Of a DNA stretch of 64,000 nt, positions 38,221-45,220 are shown one piece after another. A program made the position numbers and the translations under genes. How positions within the stretch are numbered: position 1 is the stretch's first letter; each line of letters opens with the position of its first letter. The notes beneath the pieces are model-generated. The model saw nothing but the letters and a program-made list of their open reading frames with translations. It had not been told where the DNA came from and did not search any database. Source of the DNA: Halopseudomonas pelagia (GTDB taxonomy: Bacteria; Pseudomonadota; Gammaproteobacteria; Pseudomonadales; Pseudomonadaceae); contig NZ_CP033116.1 of NCBI RefSeq assembly GCF_009497895.1, forward strand, positions 1,426,001 through 1,490,000, in the 5' to 3' direction.

Positions 38221-38784
38221 ATGACAATCGAACAGGTGAGCGGCAGTAAAAGTTTATCGGAAGGCAGATGGACCTATGATGTAAATCATTTCCACGACCA
38301 CATTATCAACCAAGCCAAAGCCGAATGGCTGGCAGATTTTAATTTTTCATTCTTTATGACGCTGACCTACCGCAAATCGGTTTTTAGCGAAAAAAAGGTA
38401 CGGGAAGATCTCAAAAAATTATATAGAGCCGTTAGCCAAAAGGCTTTTGGTAGAAACGCTTATGATGCCTTCCCTAGCGAAAATAGCATTAGCTTCTATG
38501 CCGTGATAGAGGAACATGCTGATGGAGCATTACATATCCATATGATGCTTGAGGATATTTCACGAAAAAATGCATATGTTCGAGATAGTTTCCAGCACCT
38601 TCCTGATCTGATATTTATCGAATGGCGAAAGCTTGCAGGCAACCCGACACAGCTAGATGAAAAAAGAGTATGTGATCGAAAAGAAAGATTAAGCTTTGCA
38701 AACTACCTTCTAAAAAAGTCAGGCGCGCGGGCAGAGCGTGATGTGATGGATTATCTACACGTCAAAAAATCAATCAATAAATAA
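38221..38784 (+). CDS. YfjJ/inovirus Gp2-like HUH replication protein
   Basis: A 187-residue protein with rolling-circle Rep features: motif 1 FFMTLTYRK (about 44-52), the HUH motif HIHMM with H105 and H107, and a candidate catalytic tyrosine Y162 in NYLLKKS. It resembles the YagK/YfjJ C-terminal (inovirus Gp2) family carried by P4-like prophages such as CP4-57. The ATG at 38221 is chosen because AGGAGG lies six bases upstream; in-frame codons further up have no such site. It may nick and replicate the excised island. It is AT-richer than the chromosome. Confidence 0.72.
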   Translation: MTIEQVSGSKSLSEGRWTYDVNHFHDHIINQAKAEWLADFNFSFFMTLTYRKSVFSEKKVREDLKKLYRAVSQKAFGRNAYDAFPSENSISFYAVIEEHADGALHIHMMLEDISRKNAYVRDSFQHLPDLIFIEWRKLAGNPTQLDEKRVCDRKERLSFANYLLKKSGARAERDVMDYLHVKKSINK

Positions 38785-39137
38785 GCAATAACGATTTTTC
38801 ATAGAAAAATCAGCTGGAAAATTTGGGTTTCATCTCACGCATTGTTTCAGTGGTGACGGTTAGGTCTGAATTGAATTTGGTATATTAATCAGGTGCTTGC
38901 GAAGCGGGCGCCTTGATTATAGTATTGTCTAACGATTAGCAATTGATGACAAGAATAAGATTAAATGATATCTAGCTACCAGTATGGTAGCCGAGCGATG
39001 ATTAAATTAAAATTAAAAACTCCAAGCAATCAAGCTCAATCTATGGTGTGGCAATCCAATCACTAATTAATACTCTTTTAATAATCTAAGCTCGCATAAA
39101 ATTCAGCTAGCTATCAAAGTAAATGCTGCCGATAAAT
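38785..39137. other. AT-rich intergenic region
   Basis: About 350 bases without a plausible gene between the HUH protein and the cassette array. It contains a short hairpin, GCTACCA-GTA-TGGTAGC, at 38975-38991, which could be a replication or nicking site for the HUH protein, but nothing beyond proximity supports that. A GTCTAAC heptamer at about 38932 has no partner for an attC. Confidence 0.35.
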
Positions 39138-39200
39138 CTAAGGAGCGGGCTTTAACCCGTCCCAGCGAACGAAGTGAGCGATTTAAATCAGTTGTTATGC
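39138..39200 (-). repeat. Degenerate attC after the protease cassette
   Basis: On the minus strand this starts GCATAAC and shares most of its central palindrome (GGGACGGG and TAAAGCCCGC) with the attC at 41020-41095, but the terminal GTTRRRY box is missing. The stop codon of the protease gene is inside the first box. Confidence 0.65.
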
Positions 39201-40001
39201 GTTGTTCTTCATAATTTGATGAATTGCATTCATAGGATGCAAAGATAAAGCTATTGTTGCTCCAGCGGGAACCTTAAGGTCTGGCGCGGATTTTTGACTG
39301 GCGCTAGTAACTGCTCGCTGCGATATAACACCGATAGCCTCACCATCTTCGTTAACCACTGGGCCACCACTAGCGCCGCTATTAACGCCATTATCCAAAT
39401 AGAAAATATCAACTTCTATAGTGATATTCTGGCTCGAATCTTCTGCAATAATCTTTCTATGGTTGCCAATAGCAGCTCTTTTGATTAATGGCCCCATCAT
39501 GTCGGCCATGTAGCCTTTCTTCATTACTGAAAGAAAATCTTGTATTCCGGGGAAGTCTTTATTTGCAATTCTATCGATGTTAAATGGTAAAGAAAGATCA
39601 TCAGAGAAGCCTGAAATAAATACCTGCTGCCCCAGCTTTGGCGACATTATTCTGGCGGGTAAATAAGGAAATGCTTCGGCTTGCTTTTCTTTTGGCGCAA
39701 GTGCGGCAATATCAAGTTGTATTGCTTCAGTAAAAGCAGCGCATTGGATGGTTAAACTGCAAAAAGAAACTCTATATTCAAGTGCGGGCCTACCTGCAAA
39801 CTTGATGAATATTTTTACATTCGGATCTGAATAGTCTTTGTGTAGTATTGGTACTCTTCCAGTTACCACGTGTGCCGCGGTAAGAACCTCGCCATCTGAC
39901 GTAAATGCAAAACAAGTACCCTGGCTAATAACCTCATCGTCAAGAACGACAGTAACATAACCGCAGCATCTCTGAATTTTTTCGTAAATTTCTTCATGCA
40001 T
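39195..40001 (-). CDS. Trypsin-like serine protease (cassette gene)
   Basis: A 268-residue S1-type protease without signal peptide, so probably cytoplasmic. The catalytic triad is H44 (LTAAHVV), D97 (QLDIAAL) and S211 (NSGASGGPV). The layout matches stand-alone trypsin-like domains often found in bacterial defence and stress gene clusters. It is the last gene of the cassette array, with its attC beginning at the stop codon. No second domain is visible. The target is unknown. Confidence 0.82.
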   Translation of the reverse strand: MHEEIYEKIQRCCGYVTVVLDDEVISQGTCFAFTSDGEVLTAAHVVTGRVPILHKDYSDPNVKIFIKFAGRPALEYRVSFCSLTIQCAAFTEAIQLDIAALAPKEKQAEAFPYLPARIMSPKLGQQVFISGFSDDLSLPFNIDRIANKDFPGIQDFLSVMKKGYMADMMGPLIKRAAIGNHRKIIAEDSSQNITIEVDIFYLDNGVNSGASGGPVVNEDGEAIGVISQRAVTSASQKSAPDLKVPAGATIALSLHPMNAIHQIMKNNA

Positions 40002-40019
40002 ACAGATACTTGATCCTTT

Positions 40020-40094
40020 GCATAACGCCTCATTAACCGGCGCAGCTTTGCTGCGTCCGGCGCCGGAGGCGTGTGGTTGATTGACTTGTTATGT
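40020..40094 (-). repeat. attC site between unknown and protease cassettes
   Basis: 75 bp; minus strand starts ACATAAC and ends GTTATGC. The arms pair over CATAAC/GTTATG and an AATCAACC/GGTTAATG inner block, with an unpaired base typical of attC, around a GC-rich central hairpin (CGCAGCAAAGCTGCG). Confidence 0.85.
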
Positions 40095-40099
40095 GCTGA

Positions 40100-40582
40100 T
40101 TAGTACACCAACTCTTTAGAGTATTTATTTCGCCATAATTGATCTTGAGCCTTGGCTTTAATTTTACGGTTAATGCTTTTTTCAAGAACCTCATTAACTA
40201 CATCTTCGGGTATAAACAACTGGTGTGACTGAAACGCCTCTAACCCTACGGGATAATTACATTTAACACCGTACAGTGACGGACAGCAATGTACCCAACC
40301 TACCGAATTAGACCAATTTCTGTATTTTATAAAATGAAACAGCTTTTTAAAAAATGATTGCCTTTCTGATTGATACAATAAATCGAAGCTTGCCAGATGA
40401 ATTTTGTGTGAAGAGTGATTCCTAACAGTCACGTAAAGGCCTCCTACGTAGCCTCCATCCTTTTCTTCAATTCCGTGAAGTAAATCGACCTTAAATTTAG
40501 GTGTTGCTTTGGCAATGTTCCAGATAAACACCAGCGTTGAAAGGCAGGCCGCGTAAATCGCTAATATTTCCGTAATTTTCAA
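40100..40582 (-). CDS. Membrane-anchored hypothetical protein (cassette gene)
   Basis: Not recognised. A 160-residue protein with one N-terminal membrane helix (ILAIYAACLSTLVFIWNIAKA, about residues 5-25) and a soluble domain beginning FKVDLLHGIEEKDGGYVGGL that looks beta-rich with VTVRNHSSHKIHL, an immunoglobulin-like strand pattern. The C-terminus is basic. It occupies one integron cassette between two attC sites, with no other gene. Such single-helix cassette proteins are common and mostly uncharacterised. Confidence 0.7.
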   Translation of the reverse strand: MKITEILAIYAACLSTLVFIWNIAKATPKFKVDLLHGIEEKDGGYVGGLYVTVRNHSSHKIHLASFDLLYQSERQSFFKKLFHFIKYRNWSNSVGWVHCCPSLYGVKCNYPVGLEAFQSHQLFIPEDVVNEVLEKSINRKIKAKAQDQLWRNKYSKELVY

Positions 40583-40598
40583 TGCAGCTCCTCAAGGC

Positions 40599-40676
40599 AC
40601 ATAACGTAGAGCTTTGCGGCAATTTTGCAGCTGCGAAGCGGTGGAGAAATTGTCCGACAAAAGCGATTTGTTATGC
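40599..40676 (-). repeat. attC site between HNH and unknown cassettes
   Basis: 78 bp; minus strand starts GCATAAC and ends GTTATGT. Inner arms GCTTTTGTCGGACAATTT and AAAATTGCCGCAAAGC pair with bulges. Confidence 0.85.
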
Positions 40677-40682
40677 GTAGAA

Positions 40683-40997
40683 CTACTGACCATTTGAAAT
40701 TGCCTGCTTAATTATTGGGGCTACGGATTCAGCAGTAATGGCACGTTCCTGGCAATATTTCGTGGTGAGCCATGCTGATACTGCCTTTTGGCTCTTGCTC
40801 GCATTACACCCGCGACAACACAAAGCGATATTTTCTCTTGTGATAATTTTTGCGTCATTGATTATATGCTCCCAGCTAGCTGAAGATTTAGCCGATATTT
40901 GTGGAAGCACAAACTCGTAGCCACAATACACGCAAGCCTTATCCCTCTCTCGTACTTCCTTTTCCAGCAAGGCTGGAATATTCCAATTATTTGCCAT
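40683..40997 (-). CDS. HNH endonuclease (cassette gene)
   Basis: A 104-residue single-domain HNH nuclease. Zinc-type cysteine pairs C22/C25 (CVYCG) and C61/C64 (CRGCNASK) flank the catalytic core with H44 (SWEHIIND) and an asparagine in REN. Stand-alone HNH proteins act as nicking or restriction nucleases and are found in defence gene cassettes; the target here is unknown. It lies between two complete attC sites. Confidence 0.85.
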   Translation of the reverse strand: MANNWNIPALLEKEVRERDKACVYCGYEFVLPQISAKSSASWEHIINDAKIITRENIALCCRGCNASKSQKAVSAWLTTKYCQERAITAESVAPIIKQAISNGQ

Positions 40998-41019
40998 CAG
41001 CTTCGGGGTCCGCTTTTAC

Positions 41020-41095
41020 GCCTAACGTATGGTTAAGGGGCGGGCTTTAGCCCGTCCCAGTGAGCGAAGCGAGCGATTTGAACCAGTTGTTATGC
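41020..41095 (-). repeat. attC site between HSDR_N and HNH cassettes
   Basis: 76 bp; minus strand starts GCATAAC and ends GTTAGGC. The arms TGGTTCAAATCGC and the central GGGACGGGCTAAAGCCCGCCCC are very like attC sites of Pseudomonas and Xanthomonas cassettes. It is the clearest attC in the array. Confidence 0.9.
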
Positions 41096-41097
41096 GG

Positions 41098-41982
41098 CTA
41101 CAGCACTCGATTAACAATGAACGGTAAAAATATTTCGTCCAAGTTTTCTTGAAGATCAGCGCCCACACGACAGTCTAGCGTTAGTTTGTAACTGCCATCT
41201 GGAAATTGGACGACTTGCCGTTCGGATTTGCCCCTGATCTTGAGCATTTCAATTGCCTGGCTCGGAATTTTTCCCCTCATTTGATCCAGTATTTTTTCAT
41301 CGAAATCAAGCGACATGGCGTAGGTGTCACCGCCTTCGATTTTTGTTCCCGTTGCCGTTGTAAACATGTCGGGATCAAGTTGGCCAATGAATCTAATGGG
41401 GACATCGGGAAATATAATGCTGTTAAACTCCTGAAAACCTAACCTCTTGAGGTGCAAGCCAAGATCTTTCGCTAATTTAAATTCGGTGTTCAGAGCATTT
41501 TTCGGCGCCAGACATTTTGCGAGATTTTCAAAATAAACTGGCAGTGATTCCATCTTGAAATGAATCAATGGCTTTTCGTTGCTGATGTGGAAAAGCACAA
41601 ACTCTCTGCCGTTGCATAAGGCAAATAAAGGCACTCTTATTTCGCTATGTATGGCGTAAGAATATGCTTGCTCAACGTGCTTCCCAGATACGATATTTTC
41701 GTTTGGCCCCTTCGCTTCAAGCACCCAGGCATACCTATCTTCTACCTCAATCAAGTAATCAGGTATGCAGGTAATATTCTTTCTAGCACTGCCAACGGAA
41801 ACAAAGGGGTGTTCCAAGCCTTTGCTTCGTATTATTTTGTGGGGTTTTGTAACTCCATAACCTAAAGCTTTAAGTATCGGGGAAATTATTTCTTCACGAA
41901 CCGAGTCTTCCTTAAAGTCTGGATCGTTCAAAACTTGGAGGTCAAAGCCCTCAATTGGGTTAAAAGCTTTCTCGAATTTCAA
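41098..41982 (-). CDS. HSDR_N-type PD-(D/E)xK nuclease-fold protein (cassette gene)
   Basis: A 294-residue protein resembling the N-terminal domain of type I restriction enzyme R subunits but lacking a helicase. The start of the fold is VREEIISPILKALGYG (about 28-43), and the catalytic residues D75 (IPDYLIEV) and E89-x-K91 (VLEAKGP) are present with a downstream helix EQAYSYA. The C-terminal 150 residues are not recognised. It is the first gene of the cassette array in transcription order. It may be a nuclease, possibly in defence; not shown. Confidence 0.8.
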   Translation of the reverse strand: MKFEKAFNPIEGFDLQVLNDPDFKEDSVREEIISPILKALGYGVTKPHKIIRSKGLEHPFVSVGSARKNITCIPDYLIEVEDRYAWVLEAKGPNENIVSGKHVEQAYSYAIHSEIRVPLFALCNGREFVLFHISNEKPLIHFKMESLPVYFENLAKCLAPKNALNTEFKLAKDLGLHLKRLGFQEFNSIIFPDVPIRFIGQLDPDMFTTATGTKIEGGDTYAMSLDFDEKILDQMRGKIPSQAIEMLKIRGKSERQVVQFPDGSYKLTLDCRVGADLQENLDEIFLPFIVNRVL

Positions 41983-42479
41983 GAATGATCCTCCGAGTTA
42001 GAAAACGCATAACAGTGATTAGACCGAATGCGTGATTAATTCGCGCCTTAACATTTCGCCCGGAATATGAGTATTTTCTCGCCAGATCAGTCAGTTAAGC
42101 ATATTTTCCATCTCTCCTGTACGACGTTAAGCCGAGCGCCGTCTAAGCCTTTTATAGCCAAATCGTCCAGGGGCCAGCGCCACACAGCGAATTACCATGC
42201 GGGGGGAATGCTTGTATGAGAAAAGCAAGGCATCCATGCCGCCAAAGAGGGACTGAGTGTGAACAGTTGTTAGCATAATGCTTTTTTTTGCGGCGGATTG
42301 CCAAGGGCTTTGTTGGATTGCTGGCAAGGAGAACAAAACACTCAGGGCCGCGGCCCTGAATTACGCCGGGATTTATAGACGCCTCCTTGCTTAAGTCAGG
42401 CTGCCACGACCTGACCGGTGTGTTGCAGATAGAAGTGGGTCGGCCAGATCTTTCAGACAGTAAATGTCCGCTTCTGGCC
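41983..42479. other. Region between cassette array and IS1182-family element
   Basis: About 500 bases with no convincing gene. The first 31 bases contain the right-hand core box (GTTATGC on the minus strand at 42013-42007) of a lost upstream cassette's attC. Positions 42463-42479 are the left arm of a palindrome interrupted by the insertion sequence. Open frames on the minus strand here run into the IS end and are not credible. Confidence 0.45.
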
Positions 42480-44146
42480 CAGAGTGTGTAAAAACGCTGT
42501 CTCAAAACCTTGCTATGATTTCCCAGGATTTCATCGCAAGGATCGTTCATGAAGCGCTTCATTCAAGGTGAGCATCGAGGCCAAAGCACCTTACTGCCCG
42601 AGAGCCTCGACGACTACGTCAACGATACCAACCCGGTTCGAGTGGTCGATGCCTTTGTTGACGAACTCGACCTAGTGAAGCTGGGTTTTGAAAGTGCCAT
42701 CCCCGCTGATACTGGTCGGCCTGCTTATCACCCCTCGATCCTGCTGAAGATATACATCTACGGTTACCTCAACCGGATTCAATCCAGCCGCCGTCTTGAG
42801 CGGGAAGCACAGCGCAACGTGGAGTTGATGTGGCTGACCGGACGTTTGACGCCTGATTTCAAGACTATCGCTAATTTTCGAAAGGACAACGGTAAGGCTA
42901 TCCGTGGCGTCTGCCGTCAGTTCGTTCTGCTGTGCCAGCAATTGGGATTGTTTGGCGAGAGTCTGATCGCCATCGATGGCAGCAAATTCAAGGCGGTCAA
43001 CAACCGAGATCGCAATTTCACCAGCGCCAAGTTGAAGCGACGGATGGAGGAAATAGAAGCGAGTATTAGCCGGTACCTGGCTTCGCTCGATGCTGCCGAT
43101 CAACAAGATCGTCCTGTCTCTGACGCCAATGTCGTGCGCCTGGAAGAAAGAATCGCTAAGTTGAAGGTGCATATGAAGGAGCTTCAGTCAATCGAAGCTC
43201 AGCTCAATGAGTCACCGGACAAACAGGTATCACTGACCGATCCAGACGCTCGTTCCATGATGACCCGCGGCACAGGAATCGTTGGCTACAACGTGCAGAC
43301 AGCGGTCGACACCAAGCACCATTTAATCGTCGCTCATGAGGTGACCAACGTCGGATCCGACCGCGACCAGCTAAGCTCTATGGCCAAGCAAGCCCGCGAG
43401 GCGATGGGGACAGAAAAGTTGTCGGTGGTAGCTGACAGAGGCTACTTCAAGAGTGAGGAAATCCTGGCTTGTCACGACGCGGAAATCGTCGCCTATGTAC
43501 CCAAGCCAATGACCTCCGCAGCCAAAGCCGATGGGCGATTCAACAACGACGCATTTATCTATGACGCGGCGGCAAACGCATACACCTGTCCGGCTGGTGA
43601 GACTTTGATTTGGCGTTTCTCCAGTGTTGAGAAAGGCATGAAACTGCATCGGTACTGGAGCTCGAAATGCCAAAGCTGCACCTTGAAGTCGCAATGCACG
43701 CCGAGCAAGCAGCGGCGAGTTCGGCGTTGGGAGCACGAAGCAGTGCTGGAAGAAATGCAGCTCCGGCTCAGCAGTGCACCCGAGATGATGCGTATCCGAA
43801 AAAGGACCGTTGAGCATCCATTCGGAACGCTTAAGCAATGGATGGGTGCGACACACTTCCTGACCCGGAAGCTCAATGGGGTGAGTGCTGAGATGAGCCT
43901 GAATGTGCTCGCCTACAACCTGAAACGGGTGATGAAAATCATAGGCACCGTCAGCTTGCTAGAGGCTCTGACAGCGTAAAAGCCCGTGCCTTACTCACCT
44001 ACGCTGCCTCTGAGAGGCCTCCAGGGCGCTGCTAGACTGTCTCATGGGCTATTCGCAGCGGTCATAAGCTTGATCAGGCTCTAAGCCCGAGAAAGGTCCG
44101 CTATAGACGCTGACGGAAATCCGTTCTGGCGTTTTTACACGCTCTG
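42480..44146 (+). mobile_element. IS1182-family insertion sequence
   Basis: A complete 1667-bp element with one transposase gene and 18-bp terminal inverted repeats, CAGAG(T/C)GTGTAAAAACGC, with one mismatch. It is flanked on both sides by GGCC (42476-42479 and 44147-44150), a 4-bp palindromic target duplication. Joining the flanks restores a long palindrome whose arms are AATGTCCGCTTCTGGCC and ATCGGCCAAAAGCGGTCATT. Confidence 0.88.
42549..43979 (+). CDS. IS1182-family transposase
   Basis: A 476-residue DDE transposase. The N-terminal domain begins MKRFIQGEHRGQSTLLPESL. The catalytic core includes AIDGSKFKAVN with the first Asp, VADRGYFKSEEI with the second, and a C-terminal RKRTVEHPFGTLKQWMG with the Glu. 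A cysteine cluster (CQSCTLKSQCTPS) lies before it. The frame is intact with no frameshift, so the element may be active. Confidence 0.95.
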   Translation: MKRFIQGEHRGQSTLLPESLDDYVNDTNPVRVVDAFVDELDLVKLGFESAIPADTGRPAYHPSILLKIYIYGYLNRIQSSRRLEREAQRNVELMWLTGRLTPDFKTIANFRKDNGKAIRGVCRQFVLLCQQLGLFGESLIAIDGSKFKAVNNRDRNFTSAKLKRRMEEIEASISRYLASLDAADQQDRPVSDANVVRLEERIAKLKVHMKELQSIEAQLNESPDKQVSLTDPDARSMMTRGTGIVGYNVQTAVDTKHHLIVAHEVTNVGSDRDQLSSMAKQAREAMGTEKLSVVADRGYFKSEEILACHDAEIVAYVPKPMTSAAKADGRFNNDAFIYDAAANAYTCPAGETLIWRFSSVEKGMKLHRYWSSKCQSCTLKSQCTPSKQRRVRRWEHEAVLEEMQLRLSSAPEMMRIRKRTVEHPFGTLKQWMGATHFLTRKLNGVSAEMSLNVLAYNLKRVMKIIGTVSLLEALTA

Positions 44147-44177
44147 GGCCGATAGCAGCCCGCCTACACAGGCCGTC

Positions 44178-44197
44178 ATCGGCCAAAAGCGGTCATT
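44178..44197. repeat. Right arm of the palindrome hit by IS1182
   Basis: ATCGGCCAAAAGCGGTCATT pairs with AATGTCCGCTTCTGGCC at 42463-42479 followed by GAT on the other side of the IS. Before insertion this would have been a hairpin of about 18 paired bases with a loop of about 27, placed just downstream of the resolvase gene where it could have acted as a transcription stop. Confidence 0.65.
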
Positions 44198-44203
44198 AAT
44201 TGT

Positions 44204-44785
44204 CTACGTAACTAGGGGCTCTTCACGATTCCAAAGCCGCTTAACCGTGCTCAGAGATATTTTCAGCTCCTGCGCCACTTCACTCTGCGACTGATTCGCA
44301 GCTTTTAGCTTTTGTACGTCACCTGCTGAAGCTATCGGCGGGCGTCCAAGAGACTTTCCTTCTGACTTTGCTCGCGCCAATCCAGACTGCGTGCGCTCAA
44401 TCAGCAGGTCCCGCTCAAACTCAGCTACTGAAGCAATAACCGACATGGTCATTTTTCCGGCGGGGGAGGTGAGGTCAACTCCTCCAAGTGCCAGGCAGTG
44501 AACCTTGATGCTTCTGCCATCTAGCAATTCAACAGTCGAACGCACATCCATCGCGTTACGCCCAAGGCGGTCTAGTTTGGTCACTACCAGCACGTCACCC
44601 GACTCCATGCGCTCGAGTAGTTTATGGAAACCTTTACGATCACTAGCTGGCACAGAGCCCGATACTGTTTCTTCGATGCATCGTTGCTGCTGGATGTCGA
44701 ATCCGGCGGCTTTGATTTCTTGGACTTGGTTCTCAGTTGTTTGGCCGGTTGTGCTTACTCGGCAATAGGCAAAGGTACGAGACAT
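44204..44785 (-). CDS. Serine recombinase/resolvase, invertase family
   Basis: A 193-residue small serine recombinase of the Tn3 resolvase/DNA invertase type. The catalytic S10 is in YCRVSTTGQTTENQ; the conserved KLDRLGRN and AEFERDLLIERTQSGLARA segments are present, with a C-terminal HTH (SQSEVAQELKISLSTVKRLW). No Tn3 transposase is nearby. Repeats just upstream of its start may be its res site. It could be the remnant of a transposon or serve island rearrangement. Confidence 0.92.
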   Translation of the reverse strand: MSRTFAYCRVSTTGQTTENQVQEIKAAGFDIQQQRCIEETVSGSVPASDRKGFHKLLERMESGDVLVVTKLDRLGRNAMDVRSTVELLDGRSIKVHCLALGGVDLTSPAGKMTMSVIASVAEFERDLLIERTQSGLARAKSEGKSLGRPPIASAGDVQKLKAANQSQSEVAQELKISLSTVKRLWNREEPLVT

Positions 44786-44796
44786 AATGACGGCCT

Positions 44797-44870
44797 CTTG
44801 GTATCAAAAACGTAGGTTCATTATTGTCTTGGTGTCAAATATAGTCAATGCTATTTTATGATACCAGTAA
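44797..44870. promoter_or_regulatory. Putative resolution site / operator of the resolvase
   Basis: Upstream of the resolvase gene there are three related motifs: TTGGTATCAAAA at 44798, TTGGTGTCAAAT at 44829, and an inverted CTGGTATCATAAA ending at 44867. The outer two form an 8-bp inverted repeat TGGTATCA/TGATACCA. Position and repetition fit a serine-recombinase binding region. Confidence 0.45.
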
Positions 44871-44970
44871 TCGACCTTGTTGCTGGCGGTGTCAGAACCG
44901 ACCGTTTTTGGACTGCGGCAGGTACTCACTGCTCAGTCATTTGATGAGATATTTTCCGCTAGGTCTTAAG

Positions 44971-44987
44971 GCGACATATTTTGTCGC
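44971..44987. promoter_or_regulatory. Palindromic operator upstream of hsdM
   Basis: GCGACATATTTTGTCGC, a near-perfect 17-bp palindrome about 235 bp before hsdM. Its reverse-complement counterpart at 53629-53645 differs at only two positions. I infer it is an operator of the WYL regulator encoded after hsdR. Confidence 0.6.
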
Positions 44988-45135
44988 GTGGCGGTTTAGG
45001 ATCTACGCCAATGGCGTTCGACCTTCAAATAGATAAATGTTGCCGGCTCTCCTACAGAGTTCGCTCTGATCAGCTATCGCTTTCCAGTCACGCAAACGCA
45101 GCTAGTTAAAATGAAATCATTACCACGCTCCGCCG

Positions 45136-45165
45136 TTGAAGCATAATGGCTTTTAGCTCTATTAA
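45136..45165 (+). promoter_or_regulatory. Candidate promoter of hsdMSR
   Basis: TTGAAG at 45136-45141 and TATTAA at 45160-45165 with an 18-base spacer, 55 bp before hsdM. A promoter nearer to the palindrome at 44971 is equally possible. Confidence 0.35.
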
Positions 45166-45220
45166 TAGGCATGCTGACCTAGCCTCAGCAACTGCCCAGC
45201 ACTAAAGGGAATTTCTAATA

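Larger units (their letters stand above)
39138..42013 (-). other. Integron gene-cassette array without integrase (CALIN-like)
   Basis: Four minus-strand genes, each followed by an imperfect palindrome of about 75 bp bounded by GCATAAC-type and GTTATGY/GTTAGGC-type heptamers, the R'' and R' boxes of attC sites. Three attC sites are complete (41020-41095, 40599-40676, 40020-40094); the last, after the protease gene, has a decayed R' box, and only the right half of one remains upstream of the first gene (GTTATGC, minus strand, 42013-42007). No integron integrase or attI is in the window. The recombination points are immediately after the G of each GTT. Confidence 0.82.

Noticed and set aside
38928..38950. 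GTCTAAC heptamer as another attC boundary
   Set aside because: No matching GTTRRRY box or inner palindrome at the required distance.
42152..42562. Minus-strand frame left of the IS1182 transposase
   Set aside because: It begins within the transposase gene and crosses the IS terminus, so it cannot be a native gene.
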